Assembly (NCBI GenBank): GCA_021234155.1
Contig: JAJEKV010000065.1
Location: 2,708,771-2,772,770, forward strand
DNA from: Isoetes taiwanensis
Lineage: Eukaryota; Streptophyta; Lycopodiopsida; Isoetales; Isoetaceae
Direction: 5' to 3'
DNA: 64,000 nucleotides
Below, piece by piece: positions 1 through 10,599 of this stretch. The notes below the pieces were generated by a model, which was given only the letters and a program-made list of their open reading frames with translations, was not told where the DNA came from and ran no database searches. The translations under genes and the position numbers were made by a program. The number at the start of each line of letters is the position of its first letter. Position 1 is the first letter of the stretch.

Positions 1-429
1 TGTCTGGAGACATAACAATCTCAAACCCTTCTTCACAGCACTGAGTACTTTTGATGCTAGACTACATAGCATATTTTATTGCTGAATTAGACGAGATGCT
101 GAACATCTTTGGCTGCACTGTTGTGGCCGATTTGATTGCTCAAGATCTTCTAGAAGCCAATACTTAGCTTGGGCAGATGTACAAGATCTGATGGCAAAAA
201 CTTTTCTAGCATGTTTTAACTATAATCTTGACTCCATATGAGCTAATTTTGGTTATAGACGTCTAGATATTTATGCTTATTGTATCTTTTAAAACCATGC
301 ATTGTTATACAGAAACGTTTTTCTAATTGTGGATATGAAATCCCCTTGGGGGGGATTGTTTTACAAGTCATGTATCTTTTCTAATATGAATAGAAAACCA
401 ACCTTGTCTTTAAAAAGAAATAAAAAAAA
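1..429. other. unassigned sequence at window start
   Basis: No sustained reading frame or recognisable domain is visible on either strand. The stretch ends in an A-rich run (about 408-440). It could be retroelement flank or spacer; I see nothing more specific. Confidence 0.4.
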
Positions 430-444
430 ATAAAAAATAAAAAC

Positions 445-720
445 CATCTTTATTCTAGATACTGGAGCTGAAATATATGTAATATCTTTGGTCAAAATCC
501 TTAAAGAGTCAAAGGAGAAAGCTGGACATATCGAGCTATATGATGGTGGCTTAAAAAAAGTTGAAAAAGTTGAGATTTAAGAGCTGTTTGATCTTATCGG
601 GAGAAAAGTAGATTTGAAACATGCGTTGTCTGTTCCTAGTTTAGACAAGAACTTAAAGGCTCTTGCCCAGCATCGGTTTATGCATCTGAATTCAGTCAAA
701 TTGCAATCCATATTGCCTGG
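445..720 (+). pseudogene. retroelement aspartic-protease-like fragment
   Basis: One plus-strand frame reads LDTGAE followed by a stretch ending in a phrase like VPSLDKNL. An LDxGA active site followed by a V-P-x-L-x-K-N-L strand is the layout of the copia-type protease/pre-integrase region, whereas the downstream element is Ty3/gypsy. A stop codon lies inside the frame (near 580). This is probably a separate, older copia-type relic or a captured fragment beside the gypsy element. Identification rests on motif spacing only. Confidence 0.4.
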
Positions 721-1180
721 GATGATCTTACTCTTTGTGATTGTTCTCGGAGAGGACTTCGCGAGGATGTGAAGATATGTTGTTGACTATAAAGAATACT
801 AGAACGTTATATGAAGGTATAAAATTTTTGGTTCGTTGTGATAACCATCTCTTTGAGCATAGGCAAGAAAGATGAAATCAGTTTGTTTTTTTTATTCTGC
901 AAAAAAATAGTTACAACAATTTCTGTGCCACCATGCGTTCTAGTTCGGATGGCCTTGTATCTATGCAAATGATTGATTGTGTGGTATCCTTTGTCTACAA
1001 CTGAAACAAACACCAAAGAGAAACCAATTTATGCCTTTATTGTGGTGGGGCTGGACATGTTGCTCGTGGATGTCCCATGAAGTGCTCAAATCAGTCAGAA
1101 AACTTCAGGGACCAATCCTAATAATAGGAATCTCTCAACGGCTGGCCGCCATTTCTGAGACTCTTCCCACACGTGATGAA
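700..1180 (+). pseudogene. Ty3/gypsy gag remnant with CCHC zinc knuckle
   Basis: The zinc knuckle is clear at 1032-1073: CLYCGGAGHVARGC, which fits C-x2-C-x4-H-x4-C and binds RNA in the nucleocapsid part of Gag. Upstream, fragments such as RRGLREDVKIC and RCDNHLFEHRQ in shifting frames match the capsid region of plant chromovirus Gag. Stops and frameshifts run through the whole stretch, so it is non-functional. It lies just 5' of the protease and RT remnants in the expected gag-pol order. Confidence 0.7.
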
Positions 1181-1247
1181 GGGTATATTCTTTTTTGATA
1201 AGGTTAGTTTATCACTATGGAATTAGAGCCGGAGGTTGGGATGTTAG

Positions 1248-1800
1248 ATGACGCAACTTGATAATGGTGCAAATACTTTCTTTATTGCATTCACTACTAA
1301 CCATGCCATTCCTCGAAGCAAGGTCGAGCATCTCAGTTCTGTCAATGTGATTGATGGATGTGATATCTCCTCTGGCATAGACACAGAATATACTGAACCT
1401 CTTTTGGTTTTGTTTGAGGGAGCTTCTTGTAGCATTTCGTTTTGTTAGCCCACATGTGCCAGTAAGCTTGGATCTGTCTTGGCTCGAGCTGTATACCCAC
1501 AAATTGATTGGCATACTAGATCATTTCGATTTGCTGGTTCTGTCTCTAGTTCTAGTTCATCTGTAGTTCATGCCTCTGCACCAACTTCAGTCTATGCAAT
1601 ATCATGGGGTCCTAACTCTGTTCTTGCTGGTATTCTTATTCTTGTTTCTGCTCCCCGTCTCGATTCGGCTCTTATCTCTGCCTTAGTTGATATCTCATAT
1701 TCTGACCATGTTCTGGATGATGTTTTGATTCCAGTTCCTGCTCCAGTCCCTGTTCCAGTGCCTGCTCCCGCTCTTGTTCCTACTCTTGCTCCTGTCTAAG
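1248..1800 (+). pseudogene. gypsy protease/linker region with proline-rich repeat
   Basis: The stretch between the zinc knuckle and RT should carry the retropepsin. Two overlapping frames are visible (1248-1448 and 1479-1799). The second begins with a phrase close to the Y-P-x-I-D-W-H-T-R-S segment that precedes RT in chromoviruses. It ends in a proline-rich repeat at about 1730-1797 made of PVPAP units. No intact D-S/T-G catalytic triad can be read. The repeat may be a linker expansion. Confidence 0.5.
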
Positions 1801-1949
1801 TTCTTGTTGTGGAGGCTTCTTCACGCCCTCAGTTTTGTATCTTGATGGTTTCTCTTTGCAAGTTTATTAAATTTGGAAGACAAGATCCAAGTTCAATATT
1901 TGCAATGCAGGTTTATTCATCCATTAGCTCTGCACCAGTGAAGTCTTCT

Positions 1950-2740
1950 ACAATGCTCCCAGATAAATATGATGACTTTTCTGATGTTTTTGACAAAGTC
2001 AAAGCCAGCGAGCTCCTTGGGCATCGTCCATATGATTGTCGTATTGATCTATAGCCTGGGACGATGCTGCCATATGGTCCCATATATGTTCTATTTCCTG
2101 TCGAGTTGAAGGTTTTGGGGGAGTATATTGAGGAGAACCTAGTACTAGCTTCATTTACATTCGCAGTCCTGTGCTGGAGCACCAATTTTCTTTGTCAAAA
2201 AGAAGGATTCTCTATAGCTCATCATTGATTATTGTGGCCTCAATAAAATCATATTGTGGAAATCGCTATCCGCTTTCGCTAATTCCAGAGTTGTTGGAGC
2301 GGTCTTTGTGGTGCCTACAATCTTATCCGGATCCGGGAGGGAGATGAGAGGAAGACATCATTTCATACTCGATATGGCCATTTTGAGTATACAGTTATGT
2401 CGTTTGGGCTTACCAAATGCTCCAACTGCATTCCAATAATGTCTTCCGAGAGTTTTTGGACATTTTTGTTATCATCTATTTGGATGATATTCTTATTTAT
2501 TCTAAGACTCTTGAAGAACATGAGGGGCATGTTCAATAGATCCTCTAGAGGCTTCTTGAGCATGGTTATATGCCAAACTCGAAAATGTCAGTTCGATCAG
2601 GATACTATGGAGTTTCTTGGCTATCGTATCACTCATCATGGAGTCTGTATAGATCCTAAAAAGGTCAGCACTATTTTGGGATGGCGAACACCTTTCTTGG
2701 ATTTTGCCAACTTCTAGCGGCATATTCGGGATCATTCAAA
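1950..2740 (+). pseudogene. Ty3/gypsy reverse transcriptase remnant
   Basis: The RT domain can be followed across frameshifts: YDDFSDVF, then the P-Y-D-C-x-I-x-L entry motif near 2030, PYGPIYVLFP near 2070, EYIEENL near 2130, the FFVKKK-like phrase near 2190, the GHFEYTV and FGL region near 2375-2410, the catalytic YLDD at about 2477-2488, and ECQFDQ/FLGYR-like sequence near 2590-2630. At least four frame changes and several stops break it. This is the polymerase of the chromovirus and cannot be active. Confidence 0.85.
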
Positions 2741-2744
2741 GATT

Positions 2745-3240
2745 GCCCTTCCTTTGACAAGTCTCACGTCAAAGGATGTGCCATTTGAATGGAGTATGGA
2801 AGTAGGAATTGCTTCCATTACCTTGAAGCATGTTTTTACCATGGTACTAGTTCTTGCTCATGCAGATCGTTCATGCCCATATGTTGCCAAAGTAGATGCT
2901 CCTGATTTTGCCTGTCACAGGAGGGGGATGACCATGAACTGTATCGGATTGCCTATCACTTGCGGAAGTTCCAGGTTGTCAAAATCAAATATCTAATTTA
3001 TGACAAGAGCAGTTGGCGATAGTTGATTCTTTCGAGGAGTGGAGATATTTCCTGGAAAGATCTTTTCATAAGGTCATACTCAATAGGGAGCACTAGAATC
3101 TGGAATATTTTCAGTCTCCCCGCATTGATTTTATGATCAAGTACTATCCTGGACCTCTAAGAGAAGTCTGATGTCTTATCTTGTCGCTTCTACCTTGAGC
3201 CTAAGAACGATGATCCCGCATTTGATCAGCAATCACAAGC
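2745..3240 (+). pseudogene. Ty3/gypsy RNase H remnant
   Basis: After RT comes PLTSLTSKDVPFEW, then VLAHADRSCPYVAKVDAPDFA, which matches the thumb and first RNase H strand of gypsy Pol, where the catalytic Asp sits in VDAPDFA. Later pieces resemble the DHKNLEYF segment and a YRPG linker but are frameshifted. The position between RT and integrase is as expected. Confidence 0.75.
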
Positions 3241-3280
3241 TATTTTAGGGCCTGATTGGCTCCAACTTATAGCCATCATT

Positions 3281-4018
3281 TTGTTCAAGAGGCCTCATGA
3301 TACACTCTTATTGAAGTCTATTTTTGCATCTCTACCCTCTGATCCATTGGCTCAAGATGTATTTTCACATCTTCGCTCAGCATCATCTTCTCGGCAAACG
3401 TCCTCAGACTATGATCGTTTTGAGATTCAAGATGAATTATTGTTTCGTGATGGACTTTTGTATGTTCCAGATGGTGCGTCTAGGCTGCTGGTTCTCCAGG
3501 ATTGCCACGACTCAGCTATGGGCATACATTTTAGAGTAGCCAAGGCTCTCGAACTTATTAGTCGAGAGTATTGGTGGCCTGGACTTCGCCACTCTATCAA
3601 AGTTTTGATTCGGTCCTGTGAGGTCTGCTACTGCGCAAAGGTTTGGAGACATCTTCCTCATGGTCTTCTTCAGCCACTGCCTATTCCAGATGGGTCTTGG
3701 AGAAGTATTTTTGTGGATTTTATTCCAGAGTTGCCCCGCTCTCGAGATCATGATGCCATCATGGTCGTTGTTGATCGCTTCTCTAAGATAGCTCATTTTG
3801 TTGCTTGCGATATCACTATCATCAATGAGGAAAAAGCTTATCTTCTTCTTCGTGAAATATTCAGACTTTATGGATTGCCAGATACTATTCTCAGTGATCG
3901 TGGACCTCAGTTCCTCGTAGGTTTTTGGAAGCAGATTTTGGAATTACTACATATTGACTGTTCCCTGGTCTCCGGTCATCATCTAGAAAGTAATATGCAA
4001 GCAGGGCACACTAATTAG
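3281..4018 (+). pseudogene. Ty3/gypsy integrase (longest open part)
   Basis: This 245-codon frame is the best-preserved piece of the element. It has the HHCC zinc domain (H...H, then SCEVCYCAK), the central core with VDFIPELP, AIMVVVDRFSK, the second catalytic Asp in SDRGPQF, and a degraded third-acid region (GHHLESNMQ, where YHPQSDGQTE is usual). It ends in a stop just before the T-L-E-x-Y-L segment, which continues out of frame near 4020. Integrase joins the cDNA to the host genome. The degraded E motif and the stop argue against activity. Confidence 0.88.
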
Positions 4019-4169
4019 ACTCTGGAATAATATTTGAGGTGCTTTATCTGTTATCAGCAAAATGATTGGGTCGATTATCTTCTATTGGCCGAGTTTGCCT
4101 ATAATAACTCAATATATGCTTCCACTGGCCAGACGCTGTTCTTTCTTCTAGCCAACATCCTCTTGGTCC

Positions 4170-4552
4170 ATTAGTGCCATTGGAGGTAGCTCCGTCAATC
4201 CTAGTGTCGAGTCTCGATTGGAGAAACTACTGGCTCTTCAATCAGATCTTCAACATCATCTTCTCTGGGCACAAAAACACTATAGGAATTATGATGATTT
4301 ATATTGGCAGGAGGCTCGTACATTTCATGTTGGCTTGCTTTTGTATAGAGTTATTCCTGCCTCACATCTCCGCAACAAGCTTGACTATCGTCGCTCTGGT
4401 CCTTGCTGGATCATGTCAAATCGACAATGTGACATTCCAGTTCGAGCTACCCCTAGTTGTTTGTCAACATCCAGTATTTCATGTTTCTCTATTGCAGCCC
4501 TACACTTCTAATCCCAAGTCGTCTTCCTCCGCCACCCACAGGGTGGACATTT
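4170..4552 (+). pseudogene. integrase C-terminal region of the chromovirus
   Basis: Phrases such as RHYRNYDD, DYRRSGPC and PVFHVSLLQPY, in two alternating frames, match the segment between the integrase core and the chromodomain of plant chromoviruses, where the usual text is HxVFHVSLLxxY. The segment stops at a tRNA-like sequence at about 4553. Confidence 0.75.
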
Positions 4553-4640
4553 AAGGGTCTAGATGGGACTCGAACCCACTACCTCTGGAGTGGTAGCCGT
4601 GCAGCCTAACCGAAAAGGCCACGATGATTTGGACGAAACC
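4553..4640 (-). repeat. tRNA-like (putative SINE) insertion
   Basis: Read on the minus strand, positions 4576-4564 give box B (GGTTCGAGTCCCA) flanked by a TGGG/CCCA stem. Positions 4622-4604 give GTGGCCTTTTCGGTTAGGC, which fits an internal RNA polymerase III box A like that of Ser/Leu tRNAs. The two boxes are about 28 nt apart. The anticodon arm is degenerate, so a functional tRNA is unlikely. Just upstream is the self-complementary sequence GATTTGGTTTCGTCCAAATC (about 4626-4645). The unit interrupts the chromovirus between its integrase tail and chromodomain, as a SINE insertion would. Confidence 0.5.
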
Positions 4641-4679
4641 AAATCACACGCTCCAGACTTGATAGTTAATCATCACAAT

Positions 4680-4875
4680 CATGAGGAGTTTGCGATTTGA
4701 GAGATTTTGGACTCTAAGTTTCTGAGTTGGCGTTATGTTATCTTGTTGATTGGGAGGGATACTCTCAAGTGACTAGACCTGAGAACCTGTCAAAAATCTG
4801 ACTAATGCTCCTGACAAGATTGCGGAGTTCCACCGATGTTACCCGGACAAGCCAAGTCCAAGTACTCCGGCTCCA
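4680..4875 (+). pseudogene. chromodomain of the Ty3/gypsy element
   Basis: Three consecutive frames together give EEFAI, EILDSKF, a LVDWEGYS-like phrase, PENL, then APDKIAEFHRCYPDKPSP. This is the integrase-terminal chromodomain that targets chromoviruses to histone marks. Two or more frameshifts and one stop are present. It marks this element as a chromovirus and gives the 3' end of pol. Confidence 0.75.
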
Positions 4876-6230
4876 GCCTTGCAGCCAAAGCATTCCATAG
4901 AGATACATATCCATCAAGTTACCTCATTCAATGGTTCACGTGTAGGCAAGTTTGAAATGCTAAATATAACCCAATCGTCAGTCAAAGATCCAATTGGTCA
5001 GCATGTCAATCTTGTGAATATGCAGTTACTTGTTTCATGGTGGACAACTACATGTAATCTCCCTATGCCATCTTCATCAGAGCTTTGGGACACAACAAAT
5101 AAAGATAGCAATTATGGAATTCAAAATTCTAGCAGAAAACAATACCGAAGCTCCAGTCATCATAATGTATGCACCAACAACCTTAGACTAAGGCGGAGCA
5201 GAAAAATAACAATAGAAGTTTAAAAGAGACTATGTGCAAAAGGTCAATATATGGACCACTAAAAAAAGGTAATTTGAAGATTTTTCCTCATGTAAAAATG
5301 AAGTTTCTTGAAGTTATACAAGCAACCAGAAGTGGTATAAGGAATCCAATTTATCATTAGAAATACCAAATGACCATATTTTTTAATCGGAAGTTGAATA
5401 TACTGTATCTTATGATAATAAATTGCCATTCATAAGCCAATCTTCTGCTTCCTCTATGATGCTGACATACAGGCAGAGGAGTGGCAATACATCTCTAGGA
5501 TCTAAACTAATTATATTTTGTAATGCTGAACAAATGCTATTATTAAAGTCATGATGCAACTGCTATTGGGATAAGAACCTGCTTCTTTGTTGGAAAGTGT
5601 TCTTATTGGAGTCACACTATGCACATAAATGATGTCATTTGCTAACTAACGCTTGCTATATAAGAGAGACTTTAGGTTCGACAGCATGGGTATAGACAAA
5701 TTGTTTTGGCACGTCCAGTTTCGCAGATTCTCGAAGAACTGGATGATCTTGGTCGTGCCCTTGACGCATCTCGTTTTGCAAAGAGATCATCATCCTCGAG
5801 ATTAATGAATGGTTACAGAGAATGGTTCTGCACATAGCAATGACCTCAGAAATTAAAGAAAAAAAACTCTCTATCATCATGTGCTATTATAGGTACAAGC
5901 CAATCAAAATTTGTCCTATCACACATAATGAGCAAAATTGTATTACTAAGATAGCAAAATGGAATTACTATGCAATCAAATTCTAGGACTAAGGATGAAG
6001 CAAAATGTTTTAGACTGACTTTATAATAATTTGACCACAAATATTTATATGGTTCAATCAACTGCGTGATTTAATGCATAGCAATACTATAGAAAGATGA
6101 GCAACTAACCTGCCCAGATGTACAATCCCAGATACTTTCGATCGTCCTTTACAGTGAACAGAGAAGATGAGTTTTGTTGGAGGGCAATTCCCTTCATTGT
6201 ATGGAGAGGAGCCCATGGCTTTGTGAAAAG
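4876..6230. other. intergenic stretch without recognised gene
   Basis: A 114-codon plus-strand frame (4879-5223) and a short plus-strand phrase near 5690-5840 (including ILEELDDLGRALDASRF) are the only coding-like pieces, and I recognise neither. No LTR end of the upstream element can be identified. The rest is AT-rich spacer. Confidence 0.4.
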
Positions 6231-6274
6231 GAAACGAACCAAGCTTCTAGAGCTATAGAGACAAGGTGGACAAC

Positions 6275-6350
6275 ATCACCCTTGTGGGCATCTTCATAAA
6301 CAGAAACATGGGGAATGAATGGCCCTTGTGGGCATCTCCATAAACAAAAA
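6275..6350. repeat. short tandem duplication
   Basis: The phrase CCCTTGTGGGCATCTYCATA occurs twice, about 42 bp apart (near 6280 and 6322), each followed by AACA. Two units only. Confidence 0.6.
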
Positions 6351-6689
6351 ATGGCAACATGCATGCTAACATGCTACAAAAGCTCTAAGAGAAGCTTATC
6401 CTCGGGATAAAAACTCGCCCTTTCAGGTTTTCGAGAAAACCCTAAAGATAAACAGCATCTAAGAGATCTTGTACTCAACTGAAAGGAAAGCGAACTCTCA
6501 TGCTTACAGGCCTTTTCAGGTTTAAAGATACTTGTAAAAGGAAAGCCACATGCAGATGTGAGATGCCAGCTATACAGGAATCTGGTTGAAAGCAGCAACC
6601 TCACCATCCAAAGCTGCAAACACGACTGCGTCATCCTGCAAAAGAACAACACGAGTAAGACAAGATCCCGGGCCCATGGGCACCAAAGG

Positions 6690-6830
6690 CTATAACATAA
6701 GCCATTAAGGCTCTAAAAACCATAAAATAGCCACCAAGGGTTTAAACCGTAAACAAGCCACCAAGGCTGTAAAATTATAAACCAACAGTCACATCACGAT
6801 ATAAGCCACCAAGGCTCCATGCCAACAAAT
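6690..6830. repeat. minisatellite with AAGCCACCAAGGCT core
   Basis: Four imperfect units with the core RAGCCAYYAAGGSYKT are spaced about 35-60 bp apart (near 6700, 6730, 6755 and 6803), separated by A-rich linkers. No coding function is apparent. Confidence 0.6.
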
Positions 6831-7084
6831 ATAGCAATCACCAAAGCAGGTCACACTGGCAAGGTCAAGTAGGAACAATTGGAGCATGACGCCTATGTAT
6901 CCGCAGAGAAGGAAAAAGAAAGAGGGAGGGTGTTTTGTGGGAGGGGGGAGAGCTCGTGAAAAATTCCAAAATGAAGATGTCGCACAACAATGTCGATACA
7001 AAAACTTGTAAGCCAAGCTACAAATAGGGCAAGATTTCGACAGTTGCTAACTGCCCAAGACACTTGTCCCCTAGCTCTAAAAGT

Positions 7085-8075
7085 CAATTTACCATCTATT
7101 CGTGAAAATGAAGGTAAATGTAACTTCTAGAACTATAAAGACAAGGCGACCATGAGCTTTGAAAAGGCAATCAGGGATGTCAAAAGCTGTAGCAGTCGTG
7201 GCATCACCCCTCCTTTCAGAATGAGTATCAAAGGCAGTGGGGTCTTCTCCAATAACAAGCAAGCAATGGCGGAACCATTCACACAACGTAGAGTATAAAA
7301 TAGGCTTCTGACGCAAAAAATAACGGCTCTTAGCAACTATGACGCCTTTGAACAAAGGAATCCCACCAGCAACTATCTCTCTATATCTGGCAATTGATAT
7401 AAACTGTTCTACTAGAGCTATAGGATAGCATGGTCCATTGCAGCGTGCGACTGAGACCCAAGCACCCGAAGCATGTTGGTCAGTTTTTGAGGAACGGATG
7501 AAGAAACTAGCATGCGATGAAGGTTGAGTAACTCTGTGCTACAAAGGAATGCAGCAAAAGAGAGGACAATGGCGACACAACGCATGAGATCTAACAAAGT
7601 GGAATTTGATCTAGAAAACTTATCAATAATGCGACGGACCAAATGGGATAACAAAGGGCATCTCCTAGCAACCGCAGTCAGGAACTTACGCTTGGCAATA
7701 TCATGTGCAAGTCCCATAAAAGGGTGATCATTGAGCTTGGGTAGACCTGCCAAAACATGATGGAAACTGATAGATGCCAGAATAGCATTGACCCGTGACA
7801 TTGATGTCCAAAAGCTCATAGCATAAGTAAGGATAAGGCAAACTGTAGAAGGAGCAGGAGGGAGGTAGGTCAGGTCCCTAGTACAACATCAAGCTTTAAA
7901 CTCATGCCAAGGTTGTAAATATCTCTTTAAAGTAGATGGGGCTCGACATCCCAAAAAGTTATGCTGAAGACGCTCTTTCAACTTGCACAATTCCATGTTG
8001 GAAGCACCAACCTCATTCCAAAATTGAGATTTAAAAACGTCTGCAATAAGAACGAACAAATTCACCATCAATAGT
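7085..8075 (-). pseudogene. DIRS-type tyrosine recombinase remnant
   Basis: Three minus-strand pieces in order form a tyrosine recombinase. An N-terminal SAM-like part (8071-7889) has APSTLKRYLQPWHEF. A middle part (about 7760-7450) has LVRRIIDKFSRS and a LSFAAFLCSTEL phrase, the region holding the first catalytic Arg in relatives. A C-terminal part (7355-7089) has GEDPTAFDTHSERRGDAT, which keeps the HxxR catalytic pair of the family's THSLRRGGAT box, followed by LFKAHGR. The nucleophilic Tyr region is not recognisable. DIRS elements use this enzyme instead of a DDE integrase. Frame breaks separate the pieces, so it is inactive. Confidence 0.75.
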
Positions 8076-8139
8076 TGAAAGAATTCTTAGGGCAATAATC
8101 GAGCTACACGGTTTGCCAAGTGGGAATGATGAACATCAT

Positions 8140-9222
8140 GATCCTCTAACCAAACTTTGCCCACCTGATGAAAAGTAGAGATGGTCCGCAATAGAAGGGG
8201 GGCAATTACTTGAATCTGTATGCAAGATAGGCCACCAAGAAATCGATTCCGAATGGAAAATAATCAAAGACATATTAGCTGCACAAGCTAAGGCAAACTC
8301 TAATGTTTTAGGCACCAGAGCTGGGGAAGGAAAAGAATAATTGTTGAAACCAGACCAAGACCGAGAAAAAACTTGGAGGTGACGGCCAATTGGGGATAGG
8401 GTGCCAACAATTAGAGTTAGGAAGTTGATGATTGGAAAGATTATCAAACTGGTCAACATCATGGGGGCCCCAGGCTTCATTAATGATGCAAAAAATGGTC
8501 TGCAAGGGACTGTAGTCATCAAAATCTTGTAATTTAGACAAGTAATCAGCCCATTGGTTTAAGCTCCTAAGGATCCAAGCAGGCTTACGGGAAATTCGAT
8601 AATGTACACATAAAGGATAGATGCACAAACAAAGAAAATGTAGCTCCAGAATGAGAGATCCGCCTTTCTTAAGGACATAGAACGCATTAAGAGAATCTTC
8701 AAAGGCTATAACTCGAGAAGACCTCATCAAGGGCCCATGCTAGCTAAGAAAAGTAAGAAGGGCTTGAAGTTCGCGAGAAGTAGAGCCCGAAAAATTGGAG
8801 CAAGAACTGTCACCATGTAACCACACCCGCCAACCAGAACTACTAGCATCATAACATACAGACTTATAAGGAGCAACAGGTTCCCAAAGGTAAGCATAAT
8901 TCAAGGTATCAAACCAATCTATCCAGACACGAATTTCAATATGCACAAGAGAGGTAAGGGGAAGATGCTGAGACCAAGAAGAAATGGAAGTATATAAAGA
9001 AAACAAATGAAAAGAGAGCAATCTAATGAACGGGCCAAATACCAAGTGGAAAGAGTCCAACATACCCATGAAAGGAGCCAGACGGACACGCGAGCATGAC
9101 AAGAGCTTAGAGGCTAATACAGTAAACTTTTCTTTTCTGGAAGAAGCAATGGAGAGAAAACCTGTAGACGTACTCACGACGAAGCCCAGGAACTTAGATT
9201 CACAGGAGGTCGAAGTTGACAT
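8140..9222 (-). pseudogene. DIRS-type RNase H and connection region
   Basis: Minus-strand frames at 9222-8740 and 8730-8308 give KFLGFVVSTSTG, CYDASSSGW (the RNase H Asp region), SRELQAL, LNAFYVLKKG, RKPAWILRSLNQWADYLSK, DFDDYSP and EAWGPHDVDQFDN. The AWI-R-x2-N-x2-AD-LSK and WGPH-x-VD-x-F phrases are hallmarks of DIRS Pol. A further phrase, WSGFNNYSFPSPALVP (about 8360-8310), follows in the next frame, as it does before the recombinase in DIRS elements. Confidence 0.78.
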
Positions 9223-9232
9223 TTATGAAGCG

Positions 9233-9800
9233 CTAAAAAAAACCCTGCATTCTCAAAGTATGCAGAATAAGAGCCTGAGAATGAGAAAAATTAGTAGCAC
9301 AAATCGCAAAAAGAAAATCGTCAATGTAAGGTGAGTGTCGGTAGTCCAAGGATCGCCACCTGCGAACCAATTGACGCATGAGCTTGGTGAACACAAAACA
9401 AGCTGCTAAAAGGCCGAACAGAAGGGATATGAACATATAAAAATGGGTTTCAAATTCAAAGCCCAGGAAAGTCCAAAAGTCTGAGTGAATGTCGACATGA
9501 TGATAGCCTGAGTGCAGATCAATGGTAAAAAGCAAATTCCCCTTGCGCAGAATAGCAAGAACTTCTTTTATAGTTTTATACTTAAAAGTGATCTGCAACA
9601 AAAAAAAGTTCACAAAATGATGGTAAAGAATCAAGCAAAATTTATTATTAGCCTTTGAGACCACACTAAGGGGAGAACAGATGAACGAACGGGACGTGGA
9701 AGGAGTTGCAGCACCAAAATGAAGCAGGTCTTGGATCGCAGAGCAAACAAAATCGGTAACCCGTCTTTTGTCCTATTATTCTTCGTTTTGTATATCACAT
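9233..9800 (-). pseudogene. DIRS-type reverse transcriptase
   Basis: The minus-strand frame 9664-9233 reads FKYKTIKEVL, LLFTIDLHSGYHHVDIHSDF (first catalytic Asp), FLGFEFETHFYMF, FGLLAACFVFTKLMRQLVR and YIDDFLFA (catalytic DD). The FKY, SGYHHVDIH and FTKLxRxLV phrases separate DIRS RT from gypsy and LINE RT. The frame just upstream (to about 9790) adds a FGAATPSTSRSF-like entry sequence after one frameshift. RT, RNase H and recombinase lie in DIRS order on one strand. No Gag and no split direct or inverted terminal repeats could be found. Confidence 0.82.
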
Positions 9801-10185
9801 CTAGCCGAGACAATCTTTCAATGGCATCTTTTGGCACGTTAGCAGATGCAGTACAAATCGCGACACCAACATCTGTTTCACATAAGATGCAAGCTTGAAT
9901 TCTTGTTGTGGATCCATTTATCGATGAGTATCCATAAAATACATGTTCCCACTCATTTATACCAAACTCCTTCACAAAATCCCATTTTGGGCCTCTTTTT
10001 CAATCGTCAACCCTACCAACACGACCACATGCATGTGGTGCAGCTCCTGTGGCCCTGTCATGAGCGCGCGCAGTCCTCGCATCCCTAGAAGAGGATGCAT
10101 GACTGCTGTCTGCACCTCCCTGAGGTAGATGCATGACCAGCTGCCATTGCTGCTAGCTTGGTCGACAATCTGTTGATGAGACTTC
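9800..10185. other. spacer upstream of the DIRS remnant
   Basis: The minus-strand frame 9975-9631 runs in from here but shows no Gag domain. A perfect palindrome CCACATGCATGTGG lies at about 10024-10037. Nothing else is recognisable. Confidence 0.4.
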
Positions 10186-10264
10186 TTGATTATACGAATT
10201 AAAGGAAGACGTATATATGCAAAGGAGCAAGCTCACTATGCATATGTTACATCGACGTTCCGTA

Positions 10265-10450
10265 CGAGAATCAAGGGGGCTGGACGAGAGCCTATAAGAT
10301 TTTCTAAGGCGCCAGGTACAAACCCAAGGCGTACGCGAAACAAAAATGTGCTGTGCATACGCGGTTTTGTAAACTTCGCGTACGCGGAAATATTTTCGCG
10401 TACGCAGTTTTATAGACTTCGTGTACGTGAAAAACTTCCAGTGCCGGAAT
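10265..10450. repeat. GCGTACGC-type repeat cluster
   Basis: The motif CGTACGCG and variants (GCGTACGCGAAA, CATACGCGGTTTTGTAAACTTCGCG, CGCGTACGCAGTTTTATAGACTTCG, CGTGTACGTGAAAAAC in shortened form) recurs about every 25-45 bp, with a GTTTTRTARACTTCG linker seen twice. The motif is self-complementary. It is an imperfect minisatellite of unknown role. Confidence 0.55.
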
Positions 10451-10599
10451 TATTTTTTGTCGTATTTTTTACGTATTATAAGGCAAATTTGTGTCGTATC
10501 ATATGAATAAGACGTATTGCGTATAAAATGTACGGAGTATTGAACCTATCCCTGGTGGCTTGTAAATGCCTTACTCACAGCCAATACATGCTTTATAGC

